In this document: in pieces, positions 1-7,001 of the stretch
How the letters are laid out: every line of letters begins with the position of its first letter
Position numbering within the stretch: position 1 is the first letter of the stretch
Source: VFZS01 sp964353255
Lineage (GTDB): Bacteria; Acidobacteriota; Terriglobia; Bryobacterales; Bryobacteraceae
Direction: 5' to 3'
Assembly (NCBI GenBank): GCA_964353255.1
Contig: CAYGVJ010000051.1
Coordinates: 1 to 35,214, forward strand
Length of the DNA stretch: 35,214 bases
The notes under the pieces: model-generated
Told to the model about the DNA's origin: nothing
Database searches by the model: none
The model's input: only the letters and a program-made list of their open reading frames with translations
Position numbers and translations under genes: made by a program

Positions 1-212
1 ATTATCCTGTGACCGGCCCGACCGTGCCGGAGGGTTTCACCATGTCGGTGAAGCGTCCCGGCCCGCGCCAGATCGAATACCTCCAGAAGAACAAAGGCAA
101 ACCGATTTCCGAGGGCTTAATGACCGTTTCCGCCGACGGCCGGACGTTGAGCGAAGAATCCTGGCCGGTCGGAATGAAGCAGGAAAAGGTCACGGCCGTG
201 TACGAAAAGTAG
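1..212 (+). CDS. C-terminal end of a hypothetical protein (truncated by window edge)
   Basis: The reading frame is open from base 3 and ends at the TAG at 210-212, giving about 69 visible residues, so only the C-terminus lies in the window. The visible part starts YPVTG and contains a VSADGRTL segment before a terminal VYEK. This combination (a PVTG segment, a short basic stretch, then VSADG(R/K)TL) is one I associate with small secreted acidobacterial proteins of unknown function; that recollection is not a database result. The GTG at 9 is an internal codon of the longer gene rather than a start. The gene runs opposite to all the others and converges on the tRNA/GIY-YIG array. Function unknown. 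Confidence 0.6.
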   Translation, partial: YPVTGPTVPEGFTMSVKRPGPRQIEYLQKNKGKPISEGLMTVSADGRTLSEESWPVGMKQEKVTAVYEK

Positions 213-229
213 AAGCGTCCGGCGGCGGA

Positions 230-290
230 TGGTGGGCCCGAGGCGACTCGAACGCCAGACCTCCCCGGCCAGCCGGGGCGCTCTAGCCGA
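230..290 (-). pseudogene. tRNA 3'-half fragment, distal copy (B)
   Basis: Reading the minus strand from the D-loop side, the sequence has a D-arm-like stretch (GTCGGCTAGAGCGC), a GC-rich anticodon-arm-like hairpin, a T-arm with TTCGAGT and an acceptor 3' strand CGGGCCC followed by ACCA. The 5' half of a tRNA is missing and is replaced by the 3' end of a GIY-YIG reading frame whose TAG stop (283-285) falls inside the D-arm. Its T-stem differs from that of tRNA-Val and fragment A, with one mismatched outer pair. The anticodon arm offers only a six-base loop, so a functional tRNA is unlikely. It may be what remains of the original insertion target. Confidence 0.6.
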
Positions 291-424
291 CCCGCTTGGC
301 GTCGATCAAGTCNNNNNNNNNNNNNNNNNNNNNNNNNNNNNNNNNNNNNNNNNNNNNNNNNNNNNNNNNNNNNNNNNNNNNNNNNNNNNNNNNNNNNNNN
401 NNNNNNNNNNNNCACGGTAGCCAT
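283..424 (-). CDS. GIY-YIG nuclease, second copy interrupted by the assembly gap
   Basis: The first codons (ATG at 424, reading M-A-T-V) and the last 30 bases (283-312, ending A-K-R-V-G-stop) are identical to the intact copy at 487-741. The 100 N at 313-412 lie between them. Only 42 coding bases are visible, whereas the intact copy has 255, so a full copy would need 213 bases in the gap. Inference: this is a tandem duplicate of the nuclease unit and the gap exists because the assembler could not resolve the repeat. A deleted or rearranged copy is equally compatible with what can be seen. Confidence 0.55.
313..412. other. Assembly gap of 100 N
   Basis: A run of exactly 100 N, a common placeholder length for a gap of unknown size. 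It lies inside the second copy of the GIY-YIG/tRNA-fragment repeat. If the repeat unit equals the 317-bp spacing between the two start codons (424 and 741), the real gap would be 213 bp. Confidence 0.95.
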
Positions 425-433
425 CGCAAACAG

Positions 434-494
434 TGGTGGGCCCGACAGAACTCGAATCTGTGACCTCCCCGGCCAGCCGGGGCGCTCTAGCCGA
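434..494 (-). pseudogene. tRNA 3'-half fragment, proximal copy (A)
   Basis: From the CCA end at 434-436 through the T-arm (to about 466) the sequence is identical to the corresponding part of the tRNA-Val at 751-783. The anticodon arm differs: it is the GC-rich hairpin also found in fragment B, with no proper seven-base loop. Upstream of the D-arm remnant the tRNA is replaced by the 3' end of the GIY-YIG gene, whose TAG stop at 487-489 sits within GGCTAGAGC. The fragment is therefore a mosaic of a tRNA-Val-like 3' end and another anticodon arm, and is unlikely to be a functional tRNA. Confidence 0.6.
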
Positions 495-741
495 CCCGCT
501 TGGCGTCGATCAAGTCCTGAATCGAACGGTGCGATTTCCAGCTCTTTAGCTGCCGCTCCCGGCGGCGCGCCTCGGGCAACTCGAGATACTCCTCCTGGTA
601 AACAAGGTCCCAGGGGCCGCGGTCACGCGTGTAAGGACTGTGTCCGCGGGCGTGCTCCTCCAGCCGGCGGGCTAGATCCGAGGTTGAGCCGATATAGAGT
701 CTGCCGCTGGTCCGGCTCTTCAAGATGTACACGGTAGCCAT
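487..741 (-). CDS. GIY-YIG nuclease superfamily protein (URI-like, small)
   Basis: An 84-residue protein consisting of little more than one GIY-YIG domain. The motif appears as VYI (4-6) and YIG (16-18), followed by the conserved arginine region (DLARRLEEH, 22-30) and the catalytic-type glutamate in LPEAR (E57) before the REROLK-like segment (actual residues 61-66: RERQLK). Family members are single-strand or structure-specific endonucleases; most small stand-alone versions have no assigned role. The ATG lies only 10 bases beyond the CCA of the upstream tRNA-Val with no clear ribosome binding site, so expression may depend on the tRNA transcript. The stop codon is embedded in a tRNA 3' fragment. 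Close coupling of small GIY-YIG genes to tRNA and tRNA-like sequences is common in bacterial genomes and suggests a mobile or tRNA-associated unit. The family call is firm; the biological role is unknown. Confidence 0.85.
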   Translation of the reverse strand: MATVYILKSRTSGRLYIGSTSDLARRLEEHARGHSPYTRDRGPWDLVYQEEYLELPEARRRERQLKSWKSHRSIQDLIDAKRVG

Positions 742-750
742 CGCAAACAG

Positions 751-827
751 TGGTGGGCCCGACAGAACTCGAATCTGTGACCTCTACCGTGTCAAGGTAG
801 CGCTCTAACCAACTGAGCTACGGGCCC
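751..827 (-). tRNA. tRNA-Val(GAC)
   Basis: A complete 77-nt cloverleaf is visible on the minus strand. The seven-base-pair acceptor stem is GGGCCCG/CGGGCCC, the D-arm is GCTC with loop AGTTGGTTA, the anticodon stem is CTACC/GGTAG with loop TTGACAC, the T-arm is ACAGA/TCTGT with loop TTCGAGT, and the 3' ACCA is encoded. The anticodon GAC reads GUC/GUU valine codons. It lies 56 bp downstream of the last gene of the main cluster and immediately upstream of the GIY-YIG gene. Its 3' half is copied in the fragment at 434-494. Confidence 0.95.
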
Positions 828-883
828 GGGACTCAAGGGCCGGAACCAGCATTGTAGCACACGGCGGCCCGCGACGAGCCGCA

Positions 884-1912
884 TCAGCGCAGGTGCTTCA
901 ATGCCTGGCTGGCGGTCTCCCGCACCCGCTCGTCGGGGTCCTTGAGGGCGGCCGCAAGCGCTGCCTTGGCGGGGCGTGCCCAGATGGGCAACTGCTCGCC
1001 CAAGTGCAGAAGCTTCTGGGCCGCTTCCAGGCGGCGATCCGCCGCGGCGCCCATCTCGAGCCGGCGTGCCAGACTCCGCACCCAGCGATCGTTGCGCCAG
1101 TCCAGAAACACCGAGGCGAACTCGGCCACAGCCAGCACCGCGGTCTTGGCCGCCACCTGGCAGAGCAGCACGGTGAGGATCAAAGCGCTCGTGCGGTAGA
1201 TGACGGCGAGCACCACAAACGTCGGCAGGTCCACCAGAACCGCGCAGATCCCGGCACACCAGGCGCTCCAGGTGATGGTGCGCTCGCCCGCAAAGCCGCT
1301 TCCGCTGCCCGGGGTCTGGCCCATGCCCAGCGCCTTCCCGAGGGGCCGCTGGCCACCCGACAGCGCCATTATGTCGAGCCCGATCTCCGCGGCCACCAGA
1401 GCCAAGACTGCCAGTACCTTGCCCGTCAGACCGGCATTCGGGACATAAAGCAGCAGCGTGCCAGCCGCCGCCCAGGCCAGCGGCTTCCTGTGGATCCCGC
1501 CGGCGATCAGCACCAGCAGCGCGGCATGCAGGATGAAAGCCAGGAACTGGGTCAACGCCGCCCGGTCCTCGAACCTCCTCACCGGAACAGGTATGAATTG
1601 CAGCAGCTTGTTCAAAGCCTGGGCCAGCAGAAGACCCAGGCGTGTGGGATGCACTTCGGCGGTGCGGCGATCCAGGCGCGCGTGATTGAGGTGGCTGGGA
1701 ACGAGCAGCAGACCGCCTGCCAGGAACAGCAGGAAGAACACACAGCCGGCAGCGAGGCTGGGCGGCCCAGGCCACCGCGCGCCGAGCCAGGCGATGAACT
1801 CGTTGAGTGCGGCGCCTGTCCCTGCCACGGCCCCGGCCAGCGCCACGATGAGCAGGCCGGCGGCTGCGACGACCGTCAGCGCCTCTCGAAGCAGTTTGGC
1901 GTCTTCGTTCAT
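884..1912 (-). CDS. Membrane protein with C-terminal HEAT-like repeat (paralog 2)
   Basis: A 342-residue protein when started at the ATG at 1912. The ATG has AAGGGG eight bases upstream; the GTG six bases earlier (1918) would leave only two bases to that site and is disfavoured. Several hydrophobic segments are seen in the first 265 residues (N-terminal helix, the FFLLFLAGGLLLV region, and several between about 120 and 265). The last 70 residues are soluble, basic and helical and end with a HEAT/armadillo-like unit (DPDERVRETASQALKHL). It is clearly homologous to the next gene (1940-2908): both share an N-terminal (A/T)WLGA(R/Q)WPG segment, DWRND/DWHND and an ADRRL motif. Family unknown; it is the last gene of the transcription unit. 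Such HEAT tails usually bind proteins, so a membrane-anchored adaptor is possible. Confidence 0.7.
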   Translation of the reverse strand: MNEDAKLLREALTVVAAAGLLIVALAGAVAGTGAALNEFIAWLGARWPGPPSLAAGCVFFLLFLAGGLLLVPSHLNHARLDRRTAEVHPTRLGLLLAQALNKLLQFIPVPVRRFEDRAALTQFLAFILHAALLVLIAGGIHRKPLAWAAAGTLLLYVPNAGLTGKVLAVLALVAAEIGLDIMALSGGQRPLGKALGMGQTPGSGSGFAGERTITWSAWCAGICAVLVDLPTFVVLAVIYRTSALILTVLLCQVAAKTAVLAVAEFASVFLDWRNDRWVRSLARRLEMGAAADRRLEAAQKLLHLGEQLPIWARPAKAALAAALKDPDERVRETASQALKHLR

Positions 1913-1939
1913 GCTCACATCCCCTTCACGGGTCCATCA

Positions 1940-2908
1940 TTATTTGACTGCGGCGAGCGCTCCCTGTGCGGCCGCGCGTACGCGGGCATCCGAGTCCTGG
2001 GTGGCGGTCTCCAGGTTCTGCCGGACCGGCCGTATCCACCGGCCGTCGAAGCTGGCCAGGGCGCCGAGCCTCTCGGCGGCCTTCAGGCGCCTGTCGGCTT
2101 GCGGATCAGCCGTGAGGTCCCGAGCCAGGCGGGCGGCCCACAGGTCGTTGTGCCAGTCCAGCCACATGGAGATGAACTGGACCAGGAAATACCCTACAGC
2201 CCGGAGAAACACGGAACAGAGCAGTATGGTCATCAGGAACGGGCTACGGGGGTAGACGAAGATCAACACCACGTACAGAGCGGGGTCGAAGAGCAGGGAC
2301 GCCGCCCCGGTCCCGAGGACCTGCGGCGGGTCATCTTCCGGATTGGTCTTGGTGTTGAACACGGCGCCGTATCGGCCCACGAAGCCGCTACCCCGGTCGA
2401 GCCGCCCGATTCCCAAGAGCCGCGGGAACCACGACATGACGCCCATCAGCGCCAGGAGGCAGATCATGAATTGAACGAGAGAGAGGCCCACAACCAGGAA
2501 GAGCTTGGAGCCCGCGCCGACCCGCGGAAACGCCAGGGCGCTGGCGGCCGCGTACCAGCCGACGTACTGGGAGTGAACAGCGCGCAGGAGAATCAGGAGG
2601 GTGGCTCGGTCAAACAGGAACGCCGCCGAGGAGAGCACGCTGCTCCAGCGCGCGGCCCGCTGTAGGCCCTTGCGGCTGGGCGACTCGCGGTTGATCCGCG
2701 CGTGAGCGAATTTGAGCGGGCCGAGCAGCACCCGCTGCGCGGCCAGCAGGGAGAAGATCACGAAGAGCGGAGCGAGCCTCGGAGACCCCGGCCACTGCGC
2801 TCCCAGCCAGGTGATCAACTCGCCAAAAGACCTGGCGGCTTCTCCTCCCATCCAGGCCACCAGGAAGATGCCAGCAACAACGATCAGGATGCCGCCGATC
2901 AAGGCCAT
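1940..2908 (-). CDS. Membrane protein with C-terminal HEAT-like repeat (paralog 1)
   Basis: A 322-residue multi-pass membrane protein. Hydrophobic helices are evident at the extreme N-terminus, around residues 44-60, 95-125, 130-160 and 205-250. The tail after about 255 is soluble, carries ADRRLKAAERL and ends in a HEAT-like repeat (DSDARVRAAAQGALAAV). The ATG at 2908 is the only reasonable start because an in-frame TGA lies eight codons upstream. The nearest AGGAG is about 16 bases away, so initiation may be weak. It is a tandem paralog of the downstream gene, 27 bp away. The 96 bp separating it from the FHA gene is one of the larger gaps in the cluster and contains a TATATT patch but no convincing -35, so separate transcription cannot be excluded. 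Confidence 0.7.
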   Translation of the reverse strand: MALIGGILIVVAGIFLVAWMGGEAARSFGELITWLGAQWPGSPRLAPLFVIFSLLAAQRVLLGPLKFAHARINRESPSRKGLQRAARWSSVLSSAAFLFDRATLLILLRAVHSQYVGWYAAASALAFPRVGAGSKLFLVVGLSLVQFMICLLALMGVMSWFPRLLGIGRLDRGSGFVGRYGAVFNTKTNPEDDPPQVLGTGAASLLFDPALYVVLIFVYPRSPFLMTILLCSVFLRAVGYFLVQFISMWLDWHNDLWAARLARDLTADPQADRRLKAAERLGALASFDGRWIRPVRQNLETATQDSDARVRAAAQGALAAVK

Positions 2909-3004
2909 ATCAGAACCGGTTTGCTCCTCTCACCTGCCATAAGTTCTTCGCTGGGTGTGCGTCAGCGGCTCAATATAGCATGATGGAGGAGGGATCCCCG
3001 GCTT

Positions 3005-3778
3005 TCACTCCCCCGTCTCGAACCTCACCGCGGCCTGGCCGAAGTAGATCTCGTCGCCGGGGGCGAGCTTGACGCCGCGCACGGAGCCGGCAGGGACAGG
3101 AATCGAGCGGTTCTCCCGGAGGAGGCGGGTGCCGTAGCTGCTGGAATCGTCGAACAGGCGGAAGCAGCCGGCCTCCTGGTCGAATTCGATGTGGGCGTGC
3201 TGGCGCGAGACGGTAGCGTTCACCGGGTCGTCGCCCTCCGGGAAGACCACGTCGTTGCGCCTCAGCACGCGGTGCTCATCGTCCAGGACCTCGGGCAGGC
3301 GGCCGACGTTGGTCCGGCGTTTTCCTAGCGCATAGGCGGGCTCGGCGGCAGTGCCCTTGAGCACGACGAGTCTCGCGGCGGTCGTCGTAGCAGGCAGCCG
3401 CCTTTGGTACTCGATGGAAAAAGCCTTCGCGCCGGCGACGTCGCCGAAAGTGACCTCGACCTGGAAGCCTGCCGCCGGCGGGCAGCCGAGCCCCTCCAGC
3501 CGCTCACGGATGTCGTTCTCCAAGCGTCTTCCCTCCGCGAAGGCCAACTCGAAGACGGCGCGGCGCTCGCCTTCGGGCGCCGCGATGCGCACCGCCAGAG
3601 AGTTGAAGGGGAAGACACGCTTGCCTCTGGGCAGCGGCTGGATCTGGCCTGCGACCGCATCCAATATGGCGTGGTGAATCTCCAGCAGGTCGCGGGACTC
3701 CGCCGGCCCGATCACTCTCTCGACCAGTTCCCGGAACCGGTCGCCGAGCTTCTTTTCGACCCTGTCCGCCAGACCCAT
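3005..3778 (-). CDS. FHA domain protein with DUF3662-like N-terminus (FhaA-like)
   Basis: 257 residues. The first ~125 resemble the N-terminal domain of actinobacterial FhaA (DUF3662 type): a basic amphipathic start (RVEKKLGDRFRELVERV), then LPRGKRVFPFN and FELAFAEGRRLENDI. The C-terminal FHA domain (about 135-257) binds phosphothreonine peptides and shows the expected residues: GR at 159-160, SRQH at 191-194 and SYGTRL at 214-219, where an asparagine is common in the last position of related domains. The insertion between GR and SRQH is longer than usual. Start: ATG at 3778 with AGGAGG about seven bases upstream. It lies 16 bp after the SEDS-PBP2 gene, and a kinase and a PP2C phosphatase are in the same cluster, so it is probably a phosphorylation reader for envelope or signalling partners. 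The FHA call is firm. Confidence 0.88.
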   Translation of the reverse strand: MGLADRVEKKLGDRFRELVERVIGPAESRDLLEIHHAILDAVAGQIQPLPRGKRVFPFNSLAVRIAAPEGERRAVFELAFAEGRRLENDIRERLEGLGCPPAAGFQVEVTFGDVAGAKAFSIEYQRRLPATTTAARLVVLKGTAAEPAYALGKRRTNVGRLPEVLDDEHRVLRRNDVVFPEGDDPVNATVSRQHAHIEFDQEAGCFRLFDDSSSYGTRLLRENRSIPVPAGSVRGVKLAPGDEIYFGQAAVRFETGE

Positions 3779-3794
3779 GTGGTGCTCCTCCTGC

Positions 3795-6700
3795 TTACTG
3801 CCTCAAGATCCCCAGTTGGCTGGCTGCCGCCACGATCTCGCCGGCAATAGTCGCCGCCACGCCGCCGCCGTACTGGCCGTGCTCGACCAGCACGGCGAAG
3901 GCGATGCGCCGCCCACCGCCGCCGTACGGGGCAAAGCCCGCAAACCAGGCGTGCGAGGCCGCGCCCGCCACCTCCGCGGTCCCGGTCTTGCCGGCGACGG
4001 GGACCGGGGAAGCGCGCAGCGCCTGCCCGGTGCCCTCGGTGACCACGGCCCGCATGAAACTCGCCAACTCCGCGGCTAGCGCGGGCTCCAGCACCGGCCG
4101 CGGCCCCTGCGTGCGTGTGTTGCTCTCGTCAATCGCCCACCGCCCATAGGGCATCTGGCCGCCGTTAGCGATGGTGGCGGCCACGCGCGCCAGTTGGAAC
4201 GGCGTCGCCAGCACCTGACCCTGGCCGTAGCCGGCTTGCGGGAGGTTGTCGCGCAACTGCTCCGGCGTGTCCGGACTGGCGGTAACGATGCCCAGCAGGC
4301 TGGCGGTCTCATGCAGCGGCCGGGCGCCCACGCGGTAGGCGGCAAGCTGCGCGAAGTAGGCGTTGCAGGAGACCGCCAGGGCCCGCGCCATGGCTAGCTT
4401 CCCGTGCGCGAGCTTGTCGGTGGGGTCGTCGCGGATGGGCCGCCCCCAGCCCCGGACGTAGTTGCCGACACGCCCGCCGGGCAGGCGCCGGCATTCGAAG
4501 ACTTCCTCGGCCAGGTGCGGGTCCCTGCGCAGGGCGGCCAGGGCGGTCACCAGCTTGAAAATCGAGCCCGGCGGATACAGGCCGTAGCGGGCGCGATCAA
4601 GCAGGCCCTCGGGCTGCGCGCCACCGGCGGGCAGCGGGTAATTCGCCAGCGCCAGTACGTCGCCCGTGGCCGGATCCAGCACCACAATGGCGCCGGCCTC
4701 CCGCCGGGCCTTCACTGACTGCTCAGCGAGGATCTGCGCCGCGCGCACCTGTAGGCGAGCGTCGATCGAGAGGCGCACGTCGCGGTTACGGCTGACGATC
4801 TTCTGCACCGCCGCAGCGCCGGGCCGGTTGCGGTAACGCAGCAAGGGAACCAGCTCGCGGTAATCGTAACGCACCACCCGAATGACTTCGCCGGTCCCGC
4901 GGTCCGCAGCTTCTTCGATGCGCGCGTGGTCGTCCCAGCCCTGCAAGCGAAGGTTGGCCTCGCGCTCGACGAACGCCGCGTTGCCGGCGGCCCAGTTCAG
5001 GCGGGTGCGCCAGTCGCCGAGCACGTGGAAGGCCGCCTCACCCAGCGGGTAGTGGCGCGAATCCAGCCGCGAACAGACCTTCTCGATCGAGATGCCGAGC
5101 TGCTCGTACTCCCGCCGGTGCGCCTCGAGCTCCTCGAAGCGGCTGGTGGCCAGCGGTAACCCGTTGCGATCGTAGACGGCGCCGCGCTCGAACTGCCGTG
5201 CGATCTCCGTCAGGCGGGGGTTGTACTGGTAGCGGCGCACGCCGTCAGCCTGAACCACGAACGTGCCGGCGGTGAGCACGGCTTCGCTGCGGAACACCTG
5301 AATCCAGGCCGCCTTGGCAACTATCAGCAACACGCCCGCAGCGGCGAAGCGCACGAACCAGCTCAGCGGCTTGTGGAAGACTGCGGTGCGTTCGGCCTTG
5401 CCGGTCCGCCGCGAGATCGAGAGCAGTATCCCGAAGGCGGTGAAGTTGGCCAGCATGGCCGTGCGACCGTAGCTCAGAAACGGGGTGACCACGCCGGACA
5501 GCGGCAGCAACCCCAGCACGCTTCCGGAGATCCACAGCAGTTCGACCGCCAGCAGCCCGACGAAGCCCAGCGCCAGGAAGAAGGTGTAGTCGGTCGGCGC
5601 GCCTCGAACGATGCGCAGACAGCGCCGCATCAAAAAAGCGTAGAGAACGAAGACGGCCAGGAACCCGAGGAATCCCCATTCCTCGCCGATCGCCGGCAGG
5701 ACCAGGTCGGTGTGGCCGGCGGGAATAGTCTCCGGCCGGCCCAGTCCCAGGCCGGTCCCGAAGACCCCGCCCGAGGCCAGCGCCCACAGCCCCTGGGCCA
5801 CTTGGTCGCCGCCCCGCACCAGGTTGTCCCAGGGCGCCAGCCACATCGCCACGCGGTCGGCGACCGTGCGCGGGAATCCGAGCTGATAGCCGGCCCAAAA
5901 TCCCCCCACCAGCACCAGCAACCCCAGGGCGAACCGGCTGCGCGCCACGCTGTACAGCAACAGGAAGGTGCACGAGATCACCAAGGCCGGCCCGAGGTCT
6001 CGTTGCAGGAAGAAGAACGCCCGGGCCAGGGTCACGCCCACGATCAGGGGCAGCACATAGTCCAGACGCGGCAGACGGATCCACCGCGTCAGCGCCGCCA
6101 GCCGTGTGCGCTTTTCCTTCAGCTCGCGCAGGAACTCCCAGTTGCCGGCGAAATACCCGGCCAGGAAGAACACCAGCAGGATCTTGATGGCCTCGACCGG
6201 CTGGAGCGGCCCCAAGTTCACCTTGGCGTCGCTCGTGCCGGGGCCGCTGCCAAAGACGATCAGCACCGCCGAAAGCGCAAAGCTCAGGACCAATGGAATG
6301 AAGCTGAGCCTGCCCAACAGCCGCTCGAAATCCAGGAAGCTGGCGCCCAGCAGCAGCCCGCAACCGCCCACGACGCCCTGCGCGAAGGGCGCGAAGCTGA
6401 GGGTGTCGCGCAGCGGGTCGCGCAGGCTCACCATCAGGATGAGGCCCATGCCGGTCAGCAGGTGAAGAACCGGCAGGATCGCGGCGTCGCCTCCGTAGCG
6501 CCGCGCCCGCCAGATACCGTGAACCACGTAGAAGGAGGCCAGGTACAGCAGAACCCACAGGGCAAGCTGCGCGCGGAAGGCCGCCGGTTCACGCACGATG
6601 AAATGCGGCTTCACCTGCGCCACTTGCGCCCGCGTGAGCAACGGGACGCCCGGGGTGGCGCGGATCCGGGCCAGCGCGCCCACGTTGGGCGGCGTGCCGT

Positions 6701-7001
6701 ACCCGCTCAGATACTCGTGAATCTTCGCGGCGGCGGAGGCGCGGTCGGCCGGATTGCGGAAGACCTCAAGCTGCGGCGCGAGCTGCGCGGCATCGTGGGC
6801 CTTGCCCAGATCCACAATCTGCCCCCGCTGAAGCTGGTCTTCGAGGGTTGCGAAGTCGTGCGTCTTGGCGAAGTAGACCAGCGCCAGGCCGAAGAGCACC
6901 ACCAGCGAGGCCGCCAGCAGGCCGAGGGTCTCGCGCTCCCGGCCCGCGGGCGCGGGAGGCCTGTGTGCCCGGTCGCCGGCCCGGCTACGCGTCACCGCCA
7001 T
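3795..7001 (-). CDS. SEDS glycosyltransferase (FtsW/RodA) fused to class B PBP2 transpeptidase
   Basis: One 1068-residue polypeptide joins the two halves of a peptidoglycan synthase that are normally separate. Residues ~25-545 form the polytopic SEDS part; the family signatures IGEEWGFLG and TPFLSYGRTAMLANF are visible. After one more membrane segment (~555-575) comes the periplasmic PBP2 part, with dimerisation-type ERGAVYDRNGLPLA followed by transpeptidase motifs SIFK (S813, K816), SCN (878-880) and KTG (1005-1007). All catalytic residues are present. An unusual ~110-residue soluble stretch lies between the first and second membrane helices. Start: ATG at 7001 has AAAGGGGG six bases upstream and overlaps the phosphatase gene by 17 bp; an earlier ATG at 7037 adds 12 residues without a good site. 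The PP2C and FHA neighbours recall the actinobacterial pstP-rodA-pbpA arrangement, suggesting phosphorylation-dependent control. Confidence 0.93.
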   Translation of the reverse strand: MAVTRSRAGDRAHRPPAPAGRERETLGLLAASLVVLFGLALVYFAKTHDFATLEDQLQRGQIVDLGKAHDAAQLAPQLEVFRNPADRASAAAKIHEYLSGYGTPPNVGALARIRATPGVPLLTRAQVAQVKPHFIVREPAAFRAQLALWVLLYLASFYVVHGIWRARRYGGDAAILPVLHLLTGMGLILMVSLRDPLRDTLSFAPFAQGVVGGCGLLLGASFLDFERLLGRLSFIPLVLSFALSAVLIVFGSGPGTSDAKVNLGPLQPVEAIKILLVFFLAGYFAGNWEFLRELKEKRTRLAALTRWIRLPRLDYVLPLIVGVTLARAFFFLQRDLGPALVISCTFLLLYSVARSRFALGLLVLVGGFWAGYQLGFPRTVADRVAMWLAPWDNLVRGGDQVAQGLWALASGGVFGTGLGLGRPETIPAGHTDLVLPAIGEEWGFLGFLAVFVLYAFLMRRCLRIVRGAPTDYTFFLALGFVGLLAVELLWISGSVLGLLPLSGVVTPFLSYGRTAMLANFTAFGILLSISRRTGKAERTAVFHKPLSWFVRFAAAGVLLIVAKAAWIQVFRSEAVLTAGTFVVQADGVRRYQYNPRLTEIARQFERGAVYDRNGLPLATSRFEELEAHRREYEQLGISIEKVCSRLDSRHYPLGEAAFHVLGDWRTRLNWAAGNAAFVEREANLRLQGWDDHARIEEAADRGTGEVIRVVRYDYRELVPLLRYRNRPGAAAVQKIVSRNRDVRLSIDARLQVRAAQILAEQSVKARREAGAIVVLDPATGDVLALANYPLPAGGAQPEGLLDRARYGLYPPGSIFKLVTALAALRRDPHLAEEVFECRRLPGGRVGNYVRGWGRPIRDDPTDKLAHGKLAMARALAVSCNAYFAQLAAYRVGARPLHETASLLGIVTASPDTPEQLRDNLPQAGYGQGQVLATPFQLARVAATIANGGQMPYGRWAIDESNTRTQGPRPVLEPALAAELASFMRAVVTEGTGQALRASPVPVAGKTGTAEVAGAASHAWFAGFAPYGGGGRRIAFAVLVEHGQYGGGVAATIAGEIVAAASQLGILRQ

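Larger units (their letters stand above)
413..783. repeat. Direct repeat unit: GIY-YIG gene plus tRNA 3' end
   Basis: Bases 413-466 (nuclease start region, spacer and tRNA T-arm) match 730-783 exactly, and 283-312 matches 487-516. The start codons are 317 bp apart. These matches define a tandem direct repeat of nuclease gene plus tRNA 3' end, with one copy broken by the N run. Unit boundaries fall inside tRNA arms, as expected if the unit is inserted at or amplified through tRNA sequence. Confidence 0.7.

Noticed and set aside
434..494. A second functional tRNA with anticodon GGC (Ala)
   Set aside because: The 5' half, acceptor partner strand and D-arm start are missing, and placing GGC in a seven-base loop breaks the anticodon stem.
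792..1775. Long minus-strand frame ending in a VAQLVRALP-like tail
   Set aside because: It overlaps the membrane-protein gene in another frame, and the tail is translation of the tRNA-Val region; not a real protein.
893..2665. 590-codon plus-strand frame
   Set aside because: Antisense to two clear membrane-protein genes; composition rich in Q, R, H and P is typical of a GC-rich shadow frame.
2909..3004. Internal promoter with -10-like TATATT before the HEAT-tail membrane genes
   Set aside because: The hexamer 17 bases upstream does not resemble a -35; evidence too weak to list.
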